Shown: positions 48,331-55,766 of the stretch, piece by piece
Numbering within the stretch: the first letter of the stretch is position 1
Layout: each line of letters begins with the position of its first letter
From: Sporosarcina cyprini
GTDB lineage: Bacteria > Bacillota > Bacilli > Bacillales_A > Planococcaceae
Direction of reading: 5' to 3'
DNA length: 64,000 bases
NCBI RefSeq assembly: GCF_022048975.1
Contig: NZ_JAKMHX010000022.1
Location: 62,001 to 126,000 of the forward strand
Made by a program: the position numbers and the translations under genes
Notes under the pieces: generated by a model
Told to the model about the DNA's origin: nothing
Seen by the model: only the letters and a program-made list of their open reading frames with translations
Databases searched by the model: none

Positions 48331-48723
48331 ATTTTCAGATATTGAAATCAAATTAGCCTACTTGTACGCTGTACGGAAAAGTACCAGAGGACATCCAATT
48401 TTCTGGAATAGCATCCGTTCGATAGGCTTATATTGCATCTACCTGCCAGCTTCTCCTTGTATTAGCCACAAAAAGTTGATAGGATAGCTTGCATCGGTGA
48501 CCATACGAATAGGTAACCTATATCAGCCCATAGAAGCTCGCGTGTCGGAATGCCATCGATGCATTCCTCTCAGCAAAGGGTTCTTCCGGCTGAATCAAGT
48601 TAAGCCTTCGGTCGGTGTTGCAACTCGAATACACCGACGCGATACACTAAAAAACCACGTTATTTCTAATGACGCCTCCCCTGTGACATAGAAATGGAAC
48701 GGACTTTTCGTATTCTCACCGAT
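48331..48723. other. Intergenic region of unknown content
   Basis: About 390 bp with no credible gene: short ORFs on both strands lack ribosome sites and family features. It contains the inverted repeat GAATGCATCGATGGCATTC (about 48551-48569) and GTTGCAACT-type palindromes. A plus-strand terminator follows, so an unannotated plus-strand RNA or a decayed gene is possible. Confidence 0.4.
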
Positions 48724-48757
48724 GCAGAGCCTCTTTTTCAAAGGAGGCTCTTTTAAT
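48724..48757 (+). terminator. Orphan plus-strand terminator
   Basis: AGAGCCTC, a TTTTTCAAA loop and GAGGCTCT are followed by TTTAATT on the plus strand. The only upstream plus-strand sequence is the unassigned region 48331-48723. On the minus strand it could also cap the phosphatase transcript, but no T run follows there. Confidence 0.6.
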
Positions 48758-49301
48758 TGGAATCCTCTGTCCAAATTCGCTTCATCTCTACTTGGCCATC
48801 TTTTTGCGTGACCTGGTAGACATCCGGATTCGTTAACGCCTGCCATTCTTTAAATCCGATCCGCTCATCAAAGCAGCGAAGCAATAATGTCATCAAGTTT
48901 CCATGTGTCACGATTACGCTATGGGAACCTTCCGGTAGTTCGTCGACAACATCACATACCCGGCTCATCGCTTCGTTGGAAGATTCCCCTCCTTCATACG
49001 TGAGATTCAAATCAAGGAACGTGTCCTCCAATTTAATAAGCCAGTCTTCAAAATCATGTTCACTCAAGGTTCTTTCCGCCAAACGGCTATCTTCTTCGTA
49101 ATAAATCCCTTTTTGATCAGACAATGGCTGGGCAGTCATTCTGGCACGAAGAAAGGGACTCGTAATAATCCGATCCACTAGCTTATCCTCAAAAAAATCA
49201 GCCAGTTTGCTAGCTTGCATTACGCCATTTGCTGTCAGGTCAGCATGCGCAGACTGACCTTCCGCCTCACAATGCCGTACAATATATATCGTTTTCTCCA
49301 T
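48753..49301 (-). CDS. Histidine-phosphatase (phosphoglycerate mutase-like) family protein
   Basis: 182 aa from ATG at 49299-49301 behind AAGGAGG. Catalytic RHC in IYIVRHCEAEGQS (the usual RHG with Cys), second His in VIVTHGNLMTLLL, and ITSPFLRARMTAQPL. The substrate is unknown; small members dephosphorylate sugars or cofactors. Monocistronic. Confidence 0.85.
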   Translation of the reverse strand: MEKTIYIVRHCEAEGQSAHADLTANGVMQASKLADFFEDKLVDRIITSPFLRARMTAQPLSDQKGIYYEEDSRLAERTLSEHDFEDWLIKLEDTFLDLNLTYEGGESSNEAMSRVCDVVDELPEGSHSVIVTHGNLMTLLLRCFDERIGFKEWQALTNPDVYQVTQKDGQVEMKRIWTEDSN

Positions 49302-49450
49302 GAGAAACGCCTCCTTTTTCATTATTTTCCCTTCTCTATTTCAGTAGAAACCTGTCAGGCTAATCTCGCGTTAATCAAACAGAGACAAAATTCATTGCAT
49401 AGACCTTTCTGTTCCAACCATCCTACGGGAAAAGGAGGTTGACTGAATCC

Positions 49451-49642
49451 ATGAACAACGAACCGAATCAAACGGTTGCCGGCACAGATATTAACGAGGT
49501 CAAACGGCAAAACGCCAATTCCGGACTAACCTATAACGAAGTGAAAGCTTTGATTGCCAAAACCGGAGGAAAAGGGACGGGCGTCTACAGTGACACCAGC
49601 CCGGAAATGGTCAAAAAGCAAATCGAGCGGGACCAGTCATGA
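49451..49642 (+). CDS. Small spore-type protein, possibly gamma-SASP-like
   Basis: 63 aa from ATG at 49451. Hydrophilic, with GTDINEVKRQNANSG near residue 11, which resembles the repeat of gamma-type small acid-soluble spore proteins (TNAQQVRKQNQQS pattern); the rest (YNEVKALIAKTGGKGTGVY, PEMVKKQIERDQS) does not repeat it. A gamma-SASP relative fits, but I am not certain. AAAGGAGGTTGA lies upstream with a rather long spacing. Confidence 0.6.
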   Translation: MNNEPNQTVAGTDINEVKRQNANSGLTYNEVKALIAKTGGKGTGVYSDTSPEMVKKQIERDQS

Positions 49643-49644
49643 AA

Positions 49645-49675
49645 AAAGGGTTTCCAATATGACTTGGAAACCCTA
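49645..49675. terminator. Bidirectional terminator between the SASP-like gene and a hydrolase gene
   Basis: AGGGTTTCC and GGAAACCCT form a perfect 9-bp stem. Six Ts follow on the minus strand and a T-rich stretch on the plus strand. Confidence 0.78.
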
Positions 49676-49679
49676 CATA

Positions 49680-50666
49680 TTATTTAGAAACCCTATCCTG
49701 ATCCGTCACATACCGGTTGAGGAACTGGTTCATCTTTTGCTTGTAAGCATCCCCCGCAAGAGCAAACGACTCGCCATGATTCGCTTTCGCCACTAGGAAA
49801 ATATCCTTTTCACTTGCCGTATTGCGATAAAGATCCTCTGCCATTTCAGTTGGCACGAACGTATCGCTTTTACCGTGGATATATAGGATCGGAATGCGCG
49901 TCCGTTTCACTTCCTTCAAGGCACTCGCCTCTCGGAATGAATAGCCGGCTCTGAATTTCGTTACCATGCTCGTTCCATCCAGCAACGGAAATGCAGGAAG
50001 ATGGAACATCCTGTTCATTTGGTAAGTAAATAACGAATAGACCGACTCATACGGGCTATCCGCGATGATTGCCTTTACTTGGCGGGGAAGCTCTTCCTCT
50101 CCACTAGCCATCAATACCGTCGCGGCTCCCATCGAAAGCCCATGATAGGCAACTTCCGTGTCGGGCCCTAATTTCTTGACCAACTGATCCGTCCAATCTA
50201 TTAAATCCAACCGGTCCGGCCAGCCAAATCCATAGTAATCCCCTTCACTCTTGCCATGCCCTCTCGCATCCGGCATGAAGATGTTATAGCCTAATTCATT
50301 ATGATAATACTGTCCGAACAGCCCCATCTGTTTTGCATTGCCAAGATACCCATGTGTCAAAATGACCAACTTTTTGGTAGGCTTGGCAGCCGGCAAATAG
50401 TATCCGGACAGTTGTAATCCATCACGCGACGTCAGGCTCATGCGTTCAAATTTTTGATCGGCGACCCACTGTCTCCAGTCACCTTTCAAATAAAGCTCAA
50501 GTGTTTGATCCGCTACTTCCAAGTCCGCATTTTTCTCTAAATACTCTTTCGGACCTCGCTTGATTGCCAGATCATAGAAGAAAAAACTACCAGCCACTTG
50601 AACTGCAAGAAACCCGATTGCCAATAGAATCAATATCTTTCTCCAATTGATTCGGATCGTACTCAT
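49680..50666 (-). CDS. Membrane-anchored alpha/beta hydrolase (YqkD-like), copy 1
   Basis: 328 aa. An N-terminal anchor (LILLAIGFLAVQVAGSFFFY), HG motif VILTHGYLGNAK, nucleophile Ser in HGLSMGAATVLMASG, Asp in IHGKSDTFVP and His in KANHGESF. YqkD-like extracellular esterase of unknown substrate. It is clearly paralogous to the gene at 54537, sharing MPDARGHGKSEG-type and AGYSFREASAL-type blocks. Confidence 0.85.
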   Translation of the reverse strand: MSTIRINWRKILILLAIGFLAVQVAGSFFFYDLAIKRGPKEYLEKNADLEVADQTLELYLKGDWRQWVADQKFERMSLTSRDGLQLSGYYLPAAKPTKKLVILTHGYLGNAKQMGLFGQYYHNELGYNIFMPDARGHGKSEGDYYGFGWPDRLDLIDWTDQLVKKLGPDTEVAYHGLSMGAATVLMASGEEELPRQVKAIIADSPYESVYSLFTYQMNRMFHLPAFPLLDGTSMVTKFRAGYSFREASALKEVKRTRIPILYIHGKSDTFVPTEMAEDLYRNTASEKDIFLVAKANHGESFALAGDAYKQKMNQFLNRYVTDQDRVSK

Positions 50667-50835
50667 TCCCCTTCACTCTGTCTTGTGACATTCTCGATGT
50701 CTAGCATTAATATACAATAAAAGTCAGCAGGAATAAATAAGATATTTGAAAATACACAAATTTGCCATGTCCATAGAACAGGTATAGGATTCGCAACCGC
50801 ACGAACACTAAGGTAAGTAAAGGAGGTACATGAGG

Positions 50836-51420
50836 ATGGAGTATATATGGAAAACACTGCTCATCTTTATTGTGGCCACAGTATTGCTGCGGATTAGCGG
50901 CAGAAAATCCATTTCAGAAATGACAGTACCCCAAGTCGTCGTCTTGTTTTCATTAGGCACCTTAATCATCCAACCTGTCACAGGCCACGGCCTCTGGACA
51001 ACATTCGGCCTAGCTGCCATCCTGATCATCTGCCTGATTGTGACAGAATGGCTGGAATTAGTGATCGATACATCCGAAACCATCATCACCAACAGAGGCA
51101 AACCCATCATCATTGATGGCCAATTACACATAAAAAACATGAGAAAAATGAGATTGACGGTCGATCAGCTAGAAGCCAGGCTCCGTCAAGTCGGCATCTC
51201 CTCCATTCAAGATGTCAAACATGCAACGCTGGAATCAAACGGACAACTGGGATATGAATTGCAGGACGCCAAGCAACCCGCCACAAAAGAAGATATTCAA
51301 ACGCTCATTCATTTAATACAGACCGGCGAACTCAAGTTACCGAGCGAAACACCATCAAACAATATCTTTGTTGAAACGATAACTAAACAATCGAACAGCA
51401 AGAATAATTCCCTAAAATGA
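50836..51420 (+). CDS. YetF/DUF421 membrane protein
   Basis: 194 aa from ATG at 50836 (AAAGGAGG at 9 bp). Three membrane segments in residues 1-85 (LLIFIVATVLLRISGRKSIS, VVLFSLGTLIIQPV, AAILIICLIVTEWLEL), then a small domain with VIDGQLHIKNMRKMRLTVDQL and LEARLRQVGI, the DUF421 hallmark. B. subtilis relatives affect spore germination or membrane stress; the role here is unknown. Confidence 0.85.
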   Translation: MEYIWKTLLIFIVATVLLRISGRKSISEMTVPQVVVLFSLGTLIIQPVTGHGLWTTFGLAAILIICLIVTEWLELVIDTSETIITNRGKPIIIDGQLHIKNMRKMRLTVDQLEARLRQVGISSIQDVKHATLESNGQLGYELQDAKQPATKEDIQTLIHLIQTGELKLPSETPSNNIFVETITKQSNSKNNSLK

Positions 51421-51509
51421 ACGTGGAGCTTGTGGTATATAACCCGCCCCAGCTCGGACGCCAGGCAACGGCGTTCGGACTTGGATGTTGGGTGACTGAA
51501 TATCAGGTT

Positions 51510-51735
51510 CAATGCCAAATTATCACGGCGAACGCCAATAAATCAGGATGAACGCCATTAACTTCAGTCGAACGCCAATAAATCAGGATATTCGCCATTA
51601 ACTCGGGATCAACACCATTAACTTCAGCTGAACGCCAATAAATCGGGATGAACGCCATTAACTTCAACTGAACGCCAATAAATTAGGATGAACGCCATTA
51701 ACTTCAGCTGAACGCCAATATATTGATCCGAACAG
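51510..51735 (+). repeat. 20-bp tandem array with GAACGCCA core and 40-bp dimer period
   Basis: Eleven units start every 20 bp exactly from 51510 to 51710. Odd and even units alternate: GAACGCCAATAAATCAGGAT and GAACGCCATTAACTTCAGCT, with a few changes (ATTCGCC at 51590, CAACACC at 51610). It lies between convergent yetF-like and VWA genes. The core is the reverse complement of the array core at 60.8 kb. Not a gene. Confidence 0.93.
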
Positions 51736-51990
51736 AGATACCTAGGAGAAACGCCGTTGTTAGTTCCCTTGAAGCTACAGTATGGTTTGAGACGCCATAT
51801 GATTACTGTCTCAAACCAATTAATAGCTACGAGAGCGACATTGGCAGAGGCTTAACCAACTGTTTCGCCGGCGCAGGATCCACCGTCTCTTGCGCCAACT
51901 ATTTCCCCTCACTACCAGATCCGCTGCTGCCCGCGGCAACCGCCACACTGCCAATGCGGCGTGCAAAATGCACGCCATTCCAACCACTCA

Positions 51991-53394
51991 TCACTCATTC
52001 TCCAGTTCTTTCTTCCATTTTTCTTGCCATGCTTCCACGGCATCGTCGATTTCTTTCATTGCTTTTTCGGCTTCTTCGCCTTTTTGGTCTTTCAAGCTTA
52101 CAAAATGTTCATCGCGCATTTCACCCATCTGTTTTGCCAGCTCAATCACTTTGCTTCCTTCTTCTTCATCTATTAACTTTTGATTCTTCAAGTAGTAAGC
52201 AGCATCGACAATTCGAATTCTTTCGCGGGTTGATAAATTAGAGAGTGGATCGTAGATGGCGTATAGATCTTCCCATTGGTGAACCATTTCATGCAGTTTC
52301 ACGCCTTGTTGGCTCAGAACTTGCATCATGCTTGGTTTCCATTTTTTGATTAACACGCCTTCGAATTCTGATTGGTTCCGGACAGTTGCATATTGCCCGC
52401 CGCCTGCTTCCGCGACTTGCTTCAATTGGGCTTGCCCTTCGTCGTCTACATCGAATCCGATAATATTCACTTTTGCTTCAATATCACTTGCGTTCAATTG
52501 CGTTGCGGCTTCGACGGGATCACCGCCGCACGTTTCTATTCCATCGCTAACGATGTAAACAATATTTCGGTATTCCTCCCTGTCGTAGGATGCCAGGTAG
52601 GCTGCCGCTTTTTCAATTGCACCGGCCAGCGGCGTCCAGCCGCTCGCGCCGAACGATTCCATTGCATCATGAAACGAGTTCTTGTTATACGAGGAAAGTG
52701 GGTACACTTCATCGATAGCTCCGCACGATAACGCCTTGTCTGCTTGCGTGCCCGCTCCTTTATGTCCATACGCAAAGAGCGCCACATTCACTTCATTATC
52801 GAGTTGGCTCGTGAAGTTCTCGATAGCCTCTTTAGCGAGATCCATTTTTATCCGGCCATCGACCTCTCCCTTCATGCTGCCGCTCGCATCCATAAGGATA
52901 ACAATATTCGTCTTTTGCCTCTTGGCAATTTCGATTTCATCTTCGCCATCCGGCAGCTCCGGCATGACGTATCCGTGCTCATAAGAAGCCAGCTGTTCAT
53001 AAAGTCCTTTATATTGCCCTGATCCGAGTTGAAAAACGAGGTAGTCATAGATTTCATCCGCCTTTGCGTCTGGATGCTCTTTGAAGTAAGACGACAATTG
53101 CTCTTTCATCATGTCGCTGAACTCGTCCTCGTAAAACCGGAAGTATCTCACATAATCTACCGTCCGGGCCGCCTCGATTTTCGGATCCATATATTCCTCA
53201 ATCAGCTTCCCAGCAGGTTGCTCGATCATCTCTTCCACTGTTCGAGCTGCTGTCGGAATCACTTCCTTCGCCTCTTCCACCGCAGTGGATTCTGGCGCCG
53301 CTTCCGCCTTTTCCGTTTCCTTTTGGTCCGAACAAGCAATCAATCCTAAACAGCAAATAACAAGCCATCTTACATGCCATTTCTTTGATTTCAT
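51991..53394 (-). CDS. VWA-domain lipoprotein, paralog of the 39.4 kb copy
   Basis: 467 aa. Lipobox CLGLIAC, MIDAS DASGS in VILMDASGSMKGEV near 170, and VSDGIETCGGDPVEAA near 275. The Cys pattern LSCGAIDEVYPLSSY and ETCGGDPV is shared with the 39.4 kb paralog, as is the C-terminal charged helical tail. Extracellular and lipid-anchored. ATG behind GGGAGGAG. Role unknown. Confidence 0.82.
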   Translation of the reverse strand: MKSKKWHVRWLVICCLGLIACSDQKETEKAEAAPESTAVEEAKEVIPTAARTVEEMIEQPAGKLIEEYMDPKIEAARTVDYVRYFRFYEDEFSDMMKEQLSSYFKEHPDAKADEIYDYLVFQLGSGQYKGLYEQLASYEHGYVMPELPDGEDEIEIAKRQKTNIVILMDASGSMKGEVDGRIKMDLAKEAIENFTSQLDNEVNVALFAYGHKGAGTQADKALSCGAIDEVYPLSSYNKNSFHDAMESFGASGWTPLAGAIEKAAAYLASYDREEYRNIVYIVSDGIETCGGDPVEAATQLNASDIEAKVNIIGFDVDDEGQAQLKQVAEAGGGQYATVRNQSEFEGVLIKKWKPSMMQVLSQQGVKLHEMVHQWEDLYAIYDPLSNLSTRERIRIVDAAYYLKNQKLIDEEEGSKVIELAKQMGEMRDEHFVSLKDQKGEEAEKAMKEIDDAVEAWQEKWKKELENE

Positions 53395-53588
53395 GTAAAC
53401 TCCTCCCCTATGAACATCTACACTTCACTACGGTTCATTGAAGAGATAAGTTCCTATGAGCAAGGACCTGAATTTAATAGTGGGCATTTCAGCCTTCTCA
53501 CGAAACCAAGTCTTCCATCTAACATTTCTACGAAGAGATGTGAGAAAATAAGCCTGTTACCACATCACCAAACTGGGAGGGTATGTAT

Positions 53589-54431
53589 ATGATCAATCAT
53601 TTGCAAGATACTACGAAATTGCATAATGGAGTGGAAATGCCTTGGCTGGGGCTTGGCGTGTTCAAAGTGCAAGAAGGACCAGAAGTAATTGAAGCAGTAA
53701 AAACGGCTATTCGCCATGGATACCGGAGCATCGATACGGCAGCCGTTTATAAGAATGAAGAAGGGGTGGGCCAGGCAATCCGCGAGGCCATTGAAGAAAA
53801 CGGCTTGAAACGCGAGGATTTGTTCATCACCTCTAAGGTCTGGAATTCTGATCAAGGGTACGACTCGACCATTGAGGCTTATGAGATCAGTTTACGGAAA
53901 CTCGGTTTGGATTATTTGGATTTGTATCTTGTTCATTGGCCTGTTAAAGGAAAATATAAAGAAACGTGGCGCGCGTTAGAAACACTCTACAAAGAAGAGA
54001 AAGTTCGCGCGATTGGCGTCAGCAATTTCAAAGTTCATCACCTCGAAGATTTGCTTGAAGATGCGACAGTCACCCCGATGGTCAATCAAGTGGAATATCA
54101 TCCACAATTGACGCAAACGGAAGTGAAAGCATTCTGTGAACAGCACAACATTCGACTGGAGGCGTGGTCACCTCTAGCCCAAGGTCAATTGCTCGATAAT
54201 CCGGTTCTATCAGAAATTGCCGGCACCCACGGCAAATCGGTTGCACAAGTCATTATCCGCTGGGATTTGCAGAACGGCGTGGTCACCATCCCTAAATCGA
54301 TCAACGAAAACCGTATTGCTGAAAATGCTGATGTCTTTGACTTTCAATTGACTGATGAAGAAATGGAACGGATTAACCAGTTGAACGAGGACAAGCGCGT
54401 TGGTCCCGATCCAGATCATATCGACTTTTAA
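53589..54431 (+). CDS. yvgN: Aldo-keto reductase, YvgN (glyoxal reductase) type
   Basis: 280 aa. Catalytic tetrad Asp/Tyr in SIDTAAVYKNEEGVG, Lys in ITSKVWN, His in LYLVHWP; NADPH site IPKSINENRIAEN. Very close to B. subtilis YvgN in motifs (NGVEMPWLGLGVF). It reduces glyoxal and methylglyoxal. The ATG at 53589 has better spacing from GGGAGGG than the one 6 bp earlier. Confidence 0.9.
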   Translation: MINHLQDTTKLHNGVEMPWLGLGVFKVQEGPEVIEAVKTAIRHGYRSIDTAAVYKNEEGVGQAIREAIEENGLKREDLFITSKVWNSDQGYDSTIEAYEISLRKLGLDYLDLYLVHWPVKGKYKETWRALETLYKEEKVRAIGVSNFKVHHLEDLLEDATVTPMVNQVEYHPQLTQTEVKAFCEQHNIRLEAWSPLAQGQLLDNPVLSEIAGTHGKSVAQVIIRWDLQNGVVTIPKSINENRIAENADVFDFQLTDEEMERINQLNEDKRVGPDPDHIDF

Positions 54432-54436
54432 GTATG

Positions 54437-54466
54437 GAAGACACCTTTGACGAGGTGTCTTTTTTC
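54437..54466 (+). terminator. Terminator of the aldo-keto reductase gene
   Basis: AAGACACCT and AGGTGTCTT stem with a TTGACG loop, followed by TTTTTC, 6 bp after the stop. Confidence 0.85.
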
Positions 54467-54536
54467 TTTTCACATTGAAATCCTTGTCATATGGCACGTC
54501 CTAAAATGATACGATGATAGGCAAGGGGGAATGGCA

Positions 54537-55490
54537 ATGAAACGCAAAATTGGCGTCGCGATCGGGAGCCTGGCCACTATCCTAGTGGTTGTCCTGGTCA
54601 TTGCGGGCAATTATTTTTACAATCAAGGCGTGAAGCGCGGTACGGAAGTGGAGCTGCATACTGAGTCGGAGGCTGTGAATGCAGTGGCAAGCGATGCCGA
54701 TCAACAGCTGCTGCGTGAAGCAAAAGAATGGTTTGATTCGCAGGAACGCCTGTCGATCGAGATGAAATCATTCGATGAGCTGCGGTTGCATGCGCAGTAC
54801 ATTAAACATGCGGAACACTCGGATAAAACGGTCATCCTGGCCCATGGTTTTCGTAACTCAGGGGATAATATGGGGAAATTGGCGAAGATGTATTACGACC
54901 TCGGTTTTGACGTGTTACTGCCCGATGCACGGGGTCACGGGAAAAGTGAAGGCGAATATATCGGCTATGGCTGGCATGACCGGCTTGATTATAAAGACTG
55001 GATCGATTACCTGATTAAAGAGCATGGAGCGAAACAGATCCTTTTGCATGGCAATTCCATGGGAGCCGCCACAGTTCTAATGACGAGCGGAGAAAAGCTC
55101 CCTCCAGAAGTGAAGGGGATTATCGCGGACAGTGCGTATAGCACAGTGAAAGGGGAACTGGCCCATCAGCTAAAATCCATTTACAATCTACCATCGTTTC
55201 CGTTGCTACAAGTGACAAGCGTTGTTACGAAAATACGCGCCGGCTACACGTTTGAAGAGGCGTCTGCCCTTTACCAGGTGAAGAAGAATCAAGTTCCACT
55301 CCTGCTCATTCATGGCGACTCAGACGATTTGGTGCCGACGGAAATGGCTTATGAGCTGTACGATGCAGCCGGTGGTGAGAAGGAATTATGGATTGTGCCG
55401 AACGCCGGCCATACGAAGGCATTCGATAATGGCACAGCGGAATATTCTGAACGGATCCAAAGGTTTGCCGAGCATGTGTTAGCCCAATAA
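54537..55490 (+). CDS. Membrane-anchored alpha/beta hydrolase (YqkD-like), copy 2
   Basis: 317 aa from ATG at 54537. N-terminal anchor (IGSLATILVVVLVIAGNYFY), VILAHGFRNSGDNMG, Ser in HGNSMGAATVLMTSG, Asp in IHGDSDDLVPTEMAYELY and His in NAGHTKAF. Paralog of 49680-50666. Like it, probably an extracytoplasmic esterase. The two lie on either side of the YetF/VWA segment. Confidence 0.85.
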   Translation: MKRKIGVAIGSLATILVVVLVIAGNYFYNQGVKRGTEVELHTESEAVNAVASDADQQLLREAKEWFDSQERLSIEMKSFDELRLHAQYIKHAEHSDKTVILAHGFRNSGDNMGKLAKMYYDLGFDVLLPDARGHGKSEGEYIGYGWHDRLDYKDWIDYLIKEHGAKQILLHGNSMGAATVLMTSGEKLPPEVKGIIADSAYSTVKGELAHQLKSIYNLPSFPLLQVTSVVTKIRAGYTFEEASALYQVKKNQVPLLLIHGDSDDLVPTEMAYELYDAAGGEKELWIVPNAGHTKAFDNGTAEYSERIQRFAEHVLAQ

Positions 55491-55523
55491 AAGCATAGAC
55501 CTCTTCTGTACATTACATAAAAA

Positions 55524-55568
55524 GGAAAGCCACAATTCGACCGATCCTGGTCCATTTGTGGCTTTTCC
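55524..55568 (+). terminator. Hairpin after the second hydrolase gene
   Basis: GGAAAGCCACAA pairs with TTGTGGCTTTTCC across a long loop; the T run lies within the distal arm. It sits in the 276-bp gap to the YhgE gene, which otherwise holds no credible gene. Confidence 0.45.
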
Positions 55569-55766
55569 AACTCACTTCTTCTCGTTTTTCTTCAGCGCAT
55601 TATCCGCGCGTTTAAAATTCTTGGCATACAACACTTCCTATGTGTCATTCAATCCATTGTTCTTTTCGGTCAATCGATCGTGGAGCTGCTTTTTTTTATT
55701 CATGGCAAATTACTGCCACCTTCTTTATCGTTTTTTCCGTATGGATATACACGCACAGCTGGCCTT

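Noticed and set aside
48497..48691. Plus-strand 64-codon ORF in the unassigned region
   Set aside because: No ribosome site, and composition unlike the neighbouring genes.
55560..55625. Minus-strand ORF ending AKNFKRADNALKKNEKK
   Set aside because: About 20 codons with no ribosome site at a workable distance; too little to call a gene.
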